From contig JAGLQQ010000118.1 of assembly GCA_023136735.1 (NCBI GenBank), positions 1-20,075 of the forward strand: a DNA stretch of 20,075 nt, written 5' to 3'. Origin of the DNA: Candidatus Omnitrophota bacterium (lineage in GTDB: Bacteria > Omnitrophota > Gorgyraeia > B26-G9). The position numbers and the translations under genes were made by a program. The first letter of the stretch is position 1. Every line of letters begins with the position of its first letter. Below the pieces are notes generated by a model, which saw only the letters and a list, made by a program, of their open reading frames with translations, had not been told where the DNA came from and searched no databases. Shown piece after piece: positions 7,893 to 15,335 of the stretch.

Positions 7893-8765
7893 ATGTCAGG
7901 GATAGTGAGCAAAAATATAAAAAGTTTCTTTTCTTTAATGATTATACTTCTCGGTATTTTTCATGTTGGTTCTGTGAGGGCTTTAGCAGTAGAAGATAAA
8001 TATCCGCAGAGAATAGTTTCTCTGGCGCCGTTTTTAACGGAGGAGCTGTATCTCTTAGGAGTAGAGGACAGAATTGTAGGGGTTACTAGTTACTGTACGA
8101 GGCCGGAGCAGGCGCAAACAAAGGAAAAGGTGGGAAGTGTTAAAGAAGTAAATGTGGAAAAAATTGTAATGCTGAAACCGGATATTGTTTTGGCTTCGCC
8201 GCTTTCTGATGTTAAAGCAAAAAATAAATTAAACAGCTTAGGGATTGAAATCATTGAATTTTCCGCGGCTAAAAATTTCACGCAGATCTGCGAACAAATG
8301 GAAGAACTTGGCAGGATTGTCGGTGCTCAGGAAAAAACGCAAGCGATTATTAGGAAAGCGCTGATTAAAGTTACGAGAATAGGTAAGGATATTGCTGAGT
8401 TACCAAAGCCGAAAGTTTTTATTCAGGTGGGCGCCAATCCCTTGTTTACGATGAATAAGGATTATTTTATTCATGATCTTATTGTGCGTGCCGGGGGAAT
8501 AAATATTGCCGCGGAATCGTGTTCTGGTATATATTCGCGCGAGAAAGTGGTCGAAGCTAATCCGGATTGTATTATTATCGTAAATATGGGTATTGTCGGG
8601 GAAAAGGAAAAAACAATGTGGCAGCAGCATGGAATGCTTAACGCGGTAAAAAATAGCAGAATTTATATTATTGATTCTTATATTGTTTGCAGCCCGACAC
8701 CAGTAAGCTTTGTGGAGTCATTGAAAAAGATTGTTGCGTTTCTACATCAGAAAGGTAAAAAGTGA
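7893..8765 (+). CDS. btuF: Periplasmic cobalamin-binding protein of ABC importer
   Basis: Substrate-binding protein of the Peripla_BP_2 (FecB/BtuF) family, expected to carry corrinoid from the periplasm to BtuCD. The 290-aa precursor has a basic N terminus, a hydrophobic signal segment at about residues 12-27 and a likely cleavage near RALA. There is no obvious lipobox. The mature part starts with the family's PQRIVSLAPFLTEELYLLG and includes VNVEKIVMLKPDIVL. AAGG lies directly against the ATG at 7893, which is too close to serve it. A GTG at 7905 (giving MSKNIKSFF) is a realistic alternative start that keeps the signal peptide. Its stop overlaps the btuC start. Confidence 0.92.
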   Translation: MSGIVSKNIKSFFSLMIILLGIFHVGSVRALAVEDKYPQRIVSLAPFLTEELYLLGVEDRIVGVTSYCTRPEQAQTKEKVGSVKEVNVEKIVMLKPDIVLASPLSDVKAKNKLNSLGIEIIEFSAAKNFTQICEQMEELGRIVGAQEKTQAIIRKALIKVTRIGKDIAELPKPKVFIQVGANPLFTMNKDYFIHDLIVRAGGINIAAESCSGIYSREKVVEANPDCIIIVNMGIVGEKEKTMWQQHGMLNAVKNSRIYIIDSYIVCSPTPVSFVESLKKIVAFLHQKGKK

Positions 8766-9769
8766 GTAAACTTGCCGGATGGATGAGTGTTATCTTACTG
8801 CTTTTTCTTTTGCTCGCGGGAGTAATGTTTGTGGCTCTATCTGTCGGAGCTACCCAGATACCGTTTGCAAAAATACTTTCTCTACTATTGCACGGTAATG
8901 ATGGATCAGCTTATTATAGTATTCTTTTTAAAATCCGTTTGCCTAGAATTATTATCGGTTTCGCTGTAGGCAGCGCCTTAAGTCTTGCTGGAGTTATCTT
9001 GCAGGGGATGTTTCGTAATCCCTTGGTAGAGCCTTATACCCTGGGAATTTCCGGCGGGGCGGCCTTGGGTGTGTGCTTGGGTATTGTGCTTCGGATAAAT
9101 AATGTGTTCGGAACAATTACTATCCCCGCGCTTGGATTTTTAGGGGCAATGGCTGTAATTTGGCTTATATACTTTTTGAGTGTTCGAAAAAACATTATGA
9201 ATTTACAGGGTATTTTGCTAACAGGAGTAATGATCAGTTTTATTTGTTCAGCTTTATTTATGCTGGTTATGGCTTTGGCGCGTATGGAAGACTTGCATGG
9301 GATTGTTTTTTGGACCATGGGGTCTTTGGAACAGTCGGATTGGAATCTTATTAAAGTAATAGTCATTGTCTCAATGCTTGGTTTATGCGCCGCGTATGCT
9401 TTTTGTAAAGATCTTAATGCTTTTGCTTTGGGAGAAGAAGAAGCGCTGCATTTAGGCATTGCTACACACACAACAAAAAAGATTTTATTTGTGATTACCT
9501 CTCTGCTTACCGGCGCGAGTGTGGCAGTTGCCGGGATTATCGGGTTTGTCGGATTGGTAATTCCACACTGCGTGAGGATTCTTGTTGGCAGTGACCATAG
9601 AATTTTATTGGCTAGCGCTTATCTTGCCGGCGGGATTTTCTTAATTGCCTGTGATACAATAGCGCGCACTTTAATAGCTCCTATGGAGTTACCGGTAGGA
9701 GTGGTTACCGGGATTCTCGGAGGCACGGTTTTTATTTATATTCTTTCCAGAAATCAAGGAGGCCGCTAG
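8762..9769 (+). CDS. btuC: Cobalamin ABC importer permease
   Basis: FecCD-type permease forming the inner-membrane channel of the B12 importer. The 335-aa protein has about ten hydrophobic segments. It carries the family signatures GFAVGSALSLAGVILQGMFR, NPLVEPYTLGISGGAALG and GLVIPHCVRILVGSDHR, the last being the region that contacts the ATPase. It starts at a GTG inside the btuF stop (4-bp overlap, GTGA) and ends one base into btuD, a classic coupled importer arrangement. Siderophore permeases share the fold; the B12 gene context supports the substrate. Confidence 0.94.
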   Translation: MSKLAGWMSVILLLFLLLAGVMFVALSVGATQIPFAKILSLLLHGNDGSAYYSILFKIRLPRIIIGFAVGSALSLAGVILQGMFRNPLVEPYTLGISGGAALGVCLGIVLRINNVFGTITIPALGFLGAMAVIWLIYFLSVRKNIMNLQGILLTGVMISFICSALFMLVMALARMEDLHGIVFWTMGSLEQSDWNLIKVIVIVSMLGLCAAYAFCKDLNAFALGEEEALHLGIATHTTKKILFVITSLLTGASVAVAGIIGFVGLVIPHCVRILVGSDHRILLASAYLAGGIFLIACDTIARTLIAPMELPVGVVTGILGGTVFIYILSRNQGGR

Positions 9770-10572
9770 TGCTCAATGTTAATAATTTAACTTGTGGTTA
9801 TGCCAATAAACCTGTTTTAACGAATATTAACTTCAAACTTGATCGTGGGGATTTTGTCGGGGTGATTGGGCCGAATGGTTCGGGTAAAACAACACTCCTG
9901 CGCGCGATGACAAAGATTATTAAACCCTATTCCGGGACAGTCTCCTTTAATGGTAAGTTGATTAGCCGGATGAATTTTAGGGAGGCGGCCAGAAATATTG
10001 CTGTTGTTTGCCAGGAAGTTAATCCGTATTTCGACATCAGTGTTGAGGAATTTGTTGGCCTGGGACGGATCCCGCACCAGGAAAAATTCGCGTTTATAGA
10101 AACAAAAGAAGATGAAAGAATTATCCGGCAGGCCATGGAGATGGCGGGAATAGTGAAGTTTAGAAAACGGTCACTAAAAAACTTAAGCGGCGGAGAAAGA
10201 CAAATGGTGGTGATCGCGAAAGCCTTGGCTCAGCAGCCAAAACTATTACTGCTGGATGAGCCGACGGTATATCTTGATATATCTCATCAGGTGTATATTT
10301 TAGATCTTATCCGGCGCTTGAATAAAGAGCAGAAGGTGTCGGTGCTTATTGTGCTTCATGAATTAAATTTGGCCAGCGAGTACTGTCAGCGCTTGATTTT
10401 GCTTGATAACGGTTCGGTTGAAAAAATCGGTACACCACAGGAAGTTCTTGCTTATGAGATTATTGAACGGGTATATAAAACAACAGTGGTTGTGCGGGAA
10501 AATCCCATATCACATAAACCTTATGTATTTATTGTGCCGGAAGAAGAAAAAAAGAATATATCGAAGGCATAA
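9769..10572 (+). CDS. btuD: Cobalamin ABC importer ATP-binding protein
   Basis: FepC/BtuD-type ATPase that powers BtuC. The 267-aa product has Walker A GPNGSGKTT at residues 34-42 and the Q-loop Gln at 82. The ABC signature LSGGERQ is at 139-145, Walker B LLLLDEPT at 159-166 and the switch His is at 197 (VLHELNLAS). The GTG start overlaps the btuC stop by one base and has an excellent AAGGAGG site at 9756-9762. All catalytic elements are intact. Confidence 0.95.
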   Translation: MLNVNNLTCGYANKPVLTNINFKLDRGDFVGVIGPNGSGKTTLLRAMTKIIKPYSGTVSFNGKLISRMNFREAARNIAVVCQEVNPYFDISVEEFVGLGRIPHQEKFAFIETKEDERIIRQAMEMAGIVKFRKRSLKNLSGGERQMVVIAKALAQQPKLLLLDEPTVYLDISHQVYILDLIRRLNKEQKVSVLIVLHELNLASEYCQRLILLDNGSVEKIGTPQEVLAYEIIERVYKTTVVVRENPISHKPYVFIVPEEEKKNISKA

Positions 10573-10602
10573 ATTCAGGGCTCATTAAAGGAGATAAATA
10601 AA

Positions 10603-11142
10603 ATGAAAAGGATAGGGCTGGTTCAGATTTATACCGGAGTTGGGAAAGGAAAAACAACGGCGGCTGTCGGCCTGGCGACAAGAGCCGCAGCGCATGGATT
10701 GCAGGTTTGCTATGTGAGTTTTCATAAGGATTTCAAACGTTATCCATACGGAGAGTCTAAAAGCCTGAAAAAATTGGGGATAAAAGTACGCAGTTTCGCG
10801 AAATATCATCCTCATTTTCATAAAGCAAAAAAAGATACTAAAGCAAAAGATTTGCCGCGGCAATGTTTGGAGGGGGTAAATTATATTAAAGGTTTATTTA
10901 AAGAAGGTAAGCAAGATATGATCATACTTGATGAAATTATTATTTGCGTACGGGATGGCTTTCTAAAAGAAGAAGATTTGCTTGAGCTGATAAAGGAAAA
11001 ACCGCAAAAATTAGAGCTGGTTCTTACCGGAAGAGGAGCGACGCGGAATCTAATGAAAAGAGCAGACCTCATCAGTTATATTAAAGCCGTAAAACATCCC
11101 TTTGAAAAGGGAGTTCCCGGAAGAAAAGGGATTGAATATTAA
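10603..11142 (+). CDS. cobO: Cob(I)yrinic acid a,c-diamide adenosyltransferase, CobA/CobO type
   Basis: CobO/BtuR transfers the adenosyl group from ATP to Co(I) corrinoids, which requires prior reduction of Co(II). The 179-aa protein has the modified P-loop GVGKGKTT at residues 12-19, then AAVGLATRAAAHG. It also shows MIILDEI in the middle and the family's C-terminal HPFEKGVPGRKGIEY. The ATG has AAGGAG about 9 nt upstream. Its position after btuFCD fits adenosylation of imported corrinoid. It is immediately followed by a cluster of redox and iron-sulfur genes that could provide the low-potential electron it needs. Confidence 0.96.
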   Translation: MKRIGLVQIYTGVGKGKTTAAVGLATRAAAHGLQVCYVSFHKDFKRYPYGESKSLKKLGIKVRSFAKYHPHFHKAKKDTKAKDLPRQCLEGVNYIKGLFKEGKQDMIILDEIIICVRDGFLKEEDLLELIKEKPQKLELVLTGRGATRNLMKRADLISYIKAVKHPFEKGVPGRKGIEY

Positions 11143-11154
11143 GATTTATTTGCT

Positions 11155-12039
11155 ATGAAAATCAGAATACTTATTATTTTAATTGTGTTTTTTCTTTTTA
11201 TCTTTATCAGGGGGGTAGATATTTATGCTTTTTCGCCAGGAGATGATTATCTCTGGCTTGAATTTGAACAATGTATTAGAGAAAAAAATGGTAGTTTGAC
11301 CTTGCCGCTTCGGCTTAATTATGGAAGGTTTCCTGGCGCAAAAAAGGGACTCAGAGAATTAGATGACGTTAGTGTTTTTTATTCCTTGGCCGAAACTGAT
11401 GATGAAGGCAAACCTGTCTTTTACGCTGCCCGGATACAAAAAGACAAACAAAACTATTCTGTAAATATTAATTCATCTGAGCAAAATCACTTTATTGTCT
11501 TTGCGCAAGCTAAGAAAAAACGGAATAAAATTACGGATCAGTATCTCGCGAAAACATCATTTCTCCTTTTTGGGCATGCCTTTTTTAAAAAAAAGAATAC
11601 GCGGACTATCCTGTCTCGTGAGGTTAACCGGCAGTTGGAAATACGCACCGTTCCAGATGTTCAGTGTTGGCCTCAGACAGGTAATTCTGTCAAAATCATT
11701 CCTGTATTTAAAAAAGGCCGCTTAGCTCAGAAGGCTATATCCCTATTTGATGAGAATCTGCCTTCGGTAGAAATAATGACTGATGAAAAAGGAGAATGTG
11801 CTTATATTCCCCCTGAAGACAAGAGATTGAATCAAAAGGGCGAGAGGGAATTTAAACAGACTGTAATAGTAACAGAGGAAACCCAAGGGGGTATAAGGTA
11901 CATTTCTTCCTATACTCTTTTGCTGCACCGTTCCAGATTTAAAAATCACAGATTCTTCATGGGGGTTGCTATCTTTTTGGGAACAATGGTTGTTGTATTT
12001 TTATTTGTGATTGCAAGAAGAAAGAGGATTAAATTTTGA
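11155..12039 (+). CDS. DUF4198/CbiK-like membrane-anchored periplasmic protein (tentative)
   Basis: A 294-aa protein with an N-terminal hydrophobic signal or anchor (residues 5-19), a periplasmic body and a C-terminal transmembrane helix (about 267-287) followed by RRKRIKF. The body opens with YLWLEFEQCI and LRLNYGRFPG. Later it has an Ig-like stretch with KKGRLAQKAISLF and TDEKGECAYIPP. This layout resembles DUF4198 proteins (COG5266), some annotated as periplasmic parts of cobalt or nickel uptake. I recognise the pattern, not close identity. It starts 12 bp after cobO without a clear ribosome-binding site. Its stop overlaps the next start by 3 bases. A metal-supply role for corrin synthesis is plausible but unproven. 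Confidence 0.5.
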   Translation: MKIRILIILIVFFLFIFIRGVDIYAFSPGDDYLWLEFEQCIREKNGSLTLPLRLNYGRFPGAKKGLRELDDVSVFYSLAETDDEGKPVFYAARIQKDKQNYSVNINSSEQNHFIVFAQAKKKRNKITDQYLAKTSFLLFGHAFFKKKNTRTILSREVNRQLEIRTVPDVQCWPQTGNSVKIIPVFKKGRLAQKAISLFDENLPSVEIMTDEKGECAYIPPEDKRLNQKGEREFKQTVIVTEETQGGIRYISSYTLLLHRSRFKNHRFFMGVAIFLGTMVVVFLFVIARRKRIKF

Positions 12040-12980
12040 AAGTCTACGAATCGCGTTTTTTAATCCAGTCTATAAGCTTTGCGGTATTAACTTACGGCGG
12101 TCGTTTGGGTTTGCGATTAGGGCACTGGCTGCCGTGTTTTGCTTGTCCGTATGTAGGGAGCTGTTCCGGCCACTGCTACTTAATGGCACTGCAGCGTTCG
12201 CAATGGGGGTTCCAAATACCTTTTGCGGAATTCATAAGTGTTTGGGGCTTGCGTGCTCTGGGGATGTTTGCTGGATTTGTCCTGTTGACGTTAGTTCTTT
12301 CCAAAGCTTGGTGCGGCTGGATTTGTCCTTTTGGGACACTTCAGGATTGGATTGCTTTCTTAAGGAGGAAACTGGGTATAAAGGAATTGCAGTTTTCATG
12401 GAGCTTGCGGGACAGATTAAAGCCTATTAAGTATATATTTCTTATTCTTCTAATAGTTATTCCTATTCTTATAGCGAATGCTGGACTTCATTCTGATTTT
12501 GGGCTTCCATTTTGCCAGATATGTCCAGCTAAGAAGCTGATGCCTATTTTTCAGGGGAATTTCAGGTATTTCGCGGTAGATGTTACTAATCCCATAACTG
12601 TCTTTATGACGATAGTTTCGCTTATTCTAACTGCGGTTTTTTTTGTAGGAATGTTTTTTAAGGATCGTTTTTTTTGTCTGTTCTGTCCACTCTTGGCGAT
12701 GATAAGCTTTTTTGATAAGATTGGATTTGTCCGGCTTAAAAAGAAGGTAGATGCCTGTACTAGTTGCGGAAACTGCCAGCGGATATGTCCTGTTGACATA
12801 AGGGAGGTGCATTTGGAAAAAGAGAAAAAAAACGTGCTTACCCAGGATTGTATGCTTTGTTTAAAATGCGTGGAATCATGTCCGCAGGACGGGGTGCTTT
12901 CTTTTAGATTTTTAAATAAGACAATTTTTTCTTCTTCAAAAAATTATATTTCTAAATGTTTCATAAAAAAGAAAAGATAG
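12036..12980 (+). CDS. NapH/CcoG-like membrane protein with two 4Fe-4S ferredoxin clusters
   Basis: An electron-transfer membrane protein of 314 aa. Two ferredoxin-type motifs lie near the C terminus: C241, C244, C247 and C251 followed by P, and C272, C275, C278 and C282 followed by P. The membrane part has extra Cys motifs: C34, C37, C43 and C47 near the N terminus, C93/C97 (CGWICP), C160/C163 (CQICP) and C214/C217 (CLFCP). These are typical of the NapH, NosR C-terminal and RdxA/CcoG family. About five hydrophobic segments are visible. The start is a TTG inside the TTGA overlap with the upstream stop, with AGAGGA at 12023-12028. It probably passes electrons from the membrane to the next gene's iron-sulfur protein; the acceptor is an inference. 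Confidence 0.85.
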   Translation: MKVYESRFLIQSISFAVLTYGGRLGLRLGHWLPCFACPYVGSCSGHCYLMALQRSQWGFQIPFAEFISVWGLRALGMFAGFVLLTLVLSKAWCGWICPFGTLQDWIAFLRRKLGIKELQFSWSLRDRLKPIKYIFLILLIVIPILIANAGLHSDFGLPFCQICPAKKLMPIFQGNFRYFAVDVTNPITVFMTIVSLILTAVFFVGMFFKDRFFCLFCPLLAMISFFDKIGFVRLKKKVDACTSCGNCQRICPVDIREVHLEKEKKNVLTQDCMLCLKCVESCPQDGVLSFRFLNKTIFSSSKNYISKCFIKKKR

Positions 12981-12985
12981 AATCT

Positions 12986-14224
12986 ATGTGGTTGAATAGT
13001 GCTGAAAGAAATAATTCAAAAGCGAAGATAGAGCAAAAAATTAAGAAAGAAATTCAGGAAGAATATCGTAGGCAAGCTGATTCTCTCAGAAAAAGGGATG
13101 ACTTTCGCGAGGAATTGGAATATTTTCTTGAAATTCTCTCTTTGCCTATTTCCCCGCGGGAGGTTAAAAAGAGATTTAGCGGCCCTTTTGTTGGTCTTTA
13201 TTGTATTCAGGCGCCATTGGAGCTCTTTGATGCTTTAGGGTTTCATCCAATCCGCTTGTGCAGCGGCTCATTGGCCATACAAAGACTTTCCGCTCCCTTT
13301 CTTCCTGCCTTATCGTGCCCGCTTATCAAGTCTTGTATTAGTGCTTTTTATTTGGATGAGTCTATAGAGAAATTGTGCGATATAGTAGTTGTGCCGACTA
13401 CCTGTGATTGGAATACGAAATTGCCGGAGATGATACCAGAGAAGGCAAGCCCTCTTTATATAATGGAGCTTCCTCATATTAAAGAAAGCGAAAGAGGCCA
13501 AATTAGGTGGTTGGAGGAAATATATGAGTTAAAACGATTTCTCCAGCAACGCGCGGGCAGGAAACTTAATCGCAGGCAGCTTCAAATATCTGTGAATAAA
13601 TATATGAAGGGCTGGCAGGTATTTGGGCGGTTGATTGAATTTAGGAGGAAAAGGCTTATCTGCGGTACCTGGAGTATTGTTTTGGCGAATGCTTTTATGA
13701 TAGATGATGTTGAATCCTGGACTGAGAGGGTTAATATAGTTCTCAAAAATTATGGTAACCCAAAGGGAAACAGTAATCCAGGTGTATTTCTTGCCGGTTC
13801 TCCTGTTTTCTTTCCATATTTGAAGATTTCGGAACTAATTGAGGAGGCGGGAATGGACATTCTTGCTGATGAGTTATGCACCTCAGAGAGGCTTATGGCT
13901 AGCGTGGTTTATGATGAGCCTTCAGAATACGGGCTTCTTAAGGCGCTATCAGAGAGATATCACCTTCCCTGCAGCTGCCCTACGTACATAGATAATGACC
14001 GTCGCCTGAAGAATATTCTAAACACTATGCGCGCCTATAATATAAAAGGAATAGTTTATCATTTACTTAAAGGTTGCCATCCTTATGATATAGAAAGTTT
14101 TTATTTTGAAAAGGTAATCAAGGAAAATGGGTTCCATTTTTTAAAGATAGAGAGTGATTATTCCAGAGAAGATAGGCAGAATATTCTGGCTAGACTTGAG
14201 GCTTTTAGAGAAACACTTTGTTGA
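12986..14224 (+). CDS. 2-hydroxyacyl-CoA dehydratase D-like / double-cubane-like iron-sulfur protein
   Basis: A 412-aa member of the HgdB/BcrC family. Numbered from the ATG at 12986, the conserved Cys-bearing motifs are CPLIKSC (C111, C117), TTCDW (C140), DELC (C298), PCSC (C329, C331) and GCHPYD (C364). The C-terminal RLEAFRE is also typical. True dehydratases and benzoyl-CoA reductases use two such subunits. Only one is present here, next to its activase, which is more like the homodimeric double-cubane cluster proteins. An N-terminal basic coiled segment (about 10-45) is unusual. An ATG at 12956 is an alternative start overlapping the upstream gene by 25 bp; neither has a good ribosome-binding site. 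The substrate is unknown. Confidence 0.8.
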   Translation: MWLNSAERNNSKAKIEQKIKKEIQEEYRRQADSLRKRDDFREELEYFLEILSLPISPREVKKRFSGPFVGLYCIQAPLELFDALGFHPIRLCSGSLAIQRLSAPFLPALSCPLIKSCISAFYLDESIEKLCDIVVVPTTCDWNTKLPEMIPEKASPLYIMELPHIKESERGQIRWLEEIYELKRFLQQRAGRKLNRRQLQISVNKYMKGWQVFGRLIEFRRKRLICGTWSIVLANAFMIDDVESWTERVNIVLKNYGNPKGNSNPGVFLAGSPVFFPYLKISELIEEAGMDILADELCTSERLMASVVYDEPSEYGLLKALSERYHLPCSCPTYIDNDRRLKNILNTMRAYNIKGIVYHLLKGCHPYDIESFYFEKVIKENGFHFLKIESDYSREDRQNILARLEAFRETLC

Positions 14225-14240
14225 AAGGAGTTTAAAAGAT

Positions 14241-15023
14241 ATGATAACGATTGGGATTGATTTAGGCACAGCAGCTATAAAAGTTGTTTTTATTGATAAG
14301 GACAACTTTCTTTGGGGAAAGGCACTTCCTACGTTACCGCAGCATGTTAAGATATGCGAACAGCTTCTTAAGGAAGGTATGGAAACAGTTTCCGTTAAAA
14401 AAGAAGATATTGCCGGTATAGCTACAACAGGCTATGGCAAACGCCTTTTTCCCGGTTCCAAAAAGATAATAGATGAAATCTCTGCTAATGCTGTTGGGGC
14501 TTGCGTATTAAGTAAAAGAAGGGCAAGAACAATTATCAATATAGGCGGGCAGGATGTTAAGGTTATCAAAGTATCTCCTGAAGGTAAAGTTGAGGATTTT
14601 AAAATGAATGACAAGTGCGCAGCTGGAACAGGCCGCTTCTTTGAGATGGCGGGAAGAATATTAGATGCCCCGGTTGGCGAATTCGGAGATTTGAGTTTTC
14701 AAAGCCTTTCACAGGTTTGTATCAATAGCACTTGTGCTGTCTTTGCGGAAAGTGAAATTGTATCTCTTCTGTCTATGGGAAAAAGCAGAAATGATATTAT
14801 AGCCGGGCTTCATAAATCAGTGGCCAGAAGGATATCCGAGCTTACGGGTAGCCTATATTTAGAAGAAGCAATATATTTGGATGGAGGCCCGGCGGCAAAT
14901 AAAGGTTTAAATTTGGCCATAAAAGAGGAACTTATGAGGGATATTAACGTTTTTGAGCGGCCTCAATTTACCGTAGCTTTTGGTGCGGCGATAATTTTGT
15001 CAGAAAAAATGAGCGTTAATTGA
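14241..15023 (+). CDS. HgdC-like ATP-dependent activase (ASKHA family, 4Fe-4S)
   Basis: CoA-substrate-specific enzyme activase. Such homodimers hold one 4Fe-4S cluster between subunits and use ATP to push an electron at very low potential into their partner. The 260-aa protein has phosphate-binding IGIDLGTAAIKVVF at its N terminus, TTGYGKRLFPGS and INIGGQDVKVI. The cluster ligands are C126 in MNDKCAAGTGRF and C165 in NSTCAVFAESE, matching the spacing in known HgdC. The frame is open from 14154, but AAAGGAG at 14224-14230 and the canonical MITIGIDLG point to ATG 14241. Its partner is almost certainly the gene 16 bp upstream. Confidence 0.93.
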   Translation: MITIGIDLGTAAIKVVFIDKDNFLWGKALPTLPQHVKICEQLLKEGMETVSVKKEDIAGIATTGYGKRLFPGSKKIIDEISANAVGACVLSKRRARTIINIGGQDVKVIKVSPEGKVEDFKMNDKCAAGTGRFFEMAGRILDAPVGEFGDLSFQSLSQVCINSTCAVFAESEIVSLLSMGKSRNDIIAGLHKSVARRISELTGSLYLEEAIYLDGGPAANKGLNLAIKEELMRDINVFERPQFTVAFGAAIILSEKMSVN

Positions 15024-15061
15024 AAATTACAGAATCAATTGAGGTAAGAAGGAGGTGAAAA

Positions 15062-15310
15062 GTTTTTATTGGTTTGTCCTGAGGTTTTATACAGGGAAAG
15101 AAGAAACTATAATTTGTCTTGCCGGATAGGCAAAGGAACTCTTCGTGCGATTCGAAGGGCTGCCCCGCAACGGTAATATAGACACGAATGAACACTAATT
15201 ACACACGAATGAGTACGAATTAAATTTGTGCGGATTCGTGTGTCTACCAGAAGGTAGATAATTTGTGTAAATTCGTGTATATTAGCCCGGTCGATTGCCT
15301 GCTTGGTAAA
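15062..15310 (+). promoter_or_regulatory. Atypical cobalamin riboswitch upstream of btuB
   Basis: Core blocks of a cobalamin aptamer are present: GGGAAAG at 15094-15100, a CTTCG/CGAAG hairpin (15141-15157), GCTGCCCCGCAACGGTAAT at 15159-15177 and a divergent B12 box AGCCCGGTCGATTGCC at 15284-15299. The usual GCCACTG and GGGAAGG blocks are missing; their place is taken by the long repeat hairpin 15175-15283. No poly-T terminator follows. TTCTC (15313-15317) can pair with GAGGA (15322-15326) over the btuB ribosome-binding site, so control is probably translational. No own promoter is visible between the activase stop and the aptamer. Outer boundaries are approximate. Confidence 0.8.
15175..15283. 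repeat. Long inverted repeat built of phased ACACGAAT motifs
   Basis: The outer arms 15175-15200 and 15260-15283 pair over most of their length. Inside, ACACACGAAT (15201-15210) pairs perfectly with ATTCGTGTGT (15234-15243), capped by GTACGAAT (15213-15220) with ATTTGTGC (15224-15231). CTACC (15244-15248) pairs with GGTAG (15253-15257). Direct copies of the motif begin at 15182, 15192, 15203 and 15213. Inverted copies begin at 15224, 15234, 15261 and 15271. The result is a three-way-junction-like structure inside the riboswitch. Confidence 0.85.
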
Positions 15311-15335
15311 CATTCTCGAGGGAGGATAAAAAATA

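Noticed and set aside
9034..9471. 145-codon antisense frame inside btuC
   Set aside because: Shadow of a conserved permease gene with no start signal or domain.
14154..14240. N-terminal extension of the activase gene
   Set aside because: The added 29 residues overlap the upstream gene and precede the canonical activase start, which has its own AAAGGAG site.
12036..15023. Mercury methylation (HgcAB) or benzoyl-CoA reductase locus
   Set aside because: There is no HgcA corrinoid domain, no second reductase subunit and no aromatic-degradation gene nearby.
15108..15113. TATAAT as a btuB promoter
   Set aside because: It lies inside the aptamer and no -35 box is correctly placed; use of it would remove essential riboswitch sequence.
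15182..15278. CRISPR array
   Set aside because: The repeated units are only 8 bp, spacers are 2-3 bp and copies occur in both orientations; they form an inverted repeat within a riboswitch.
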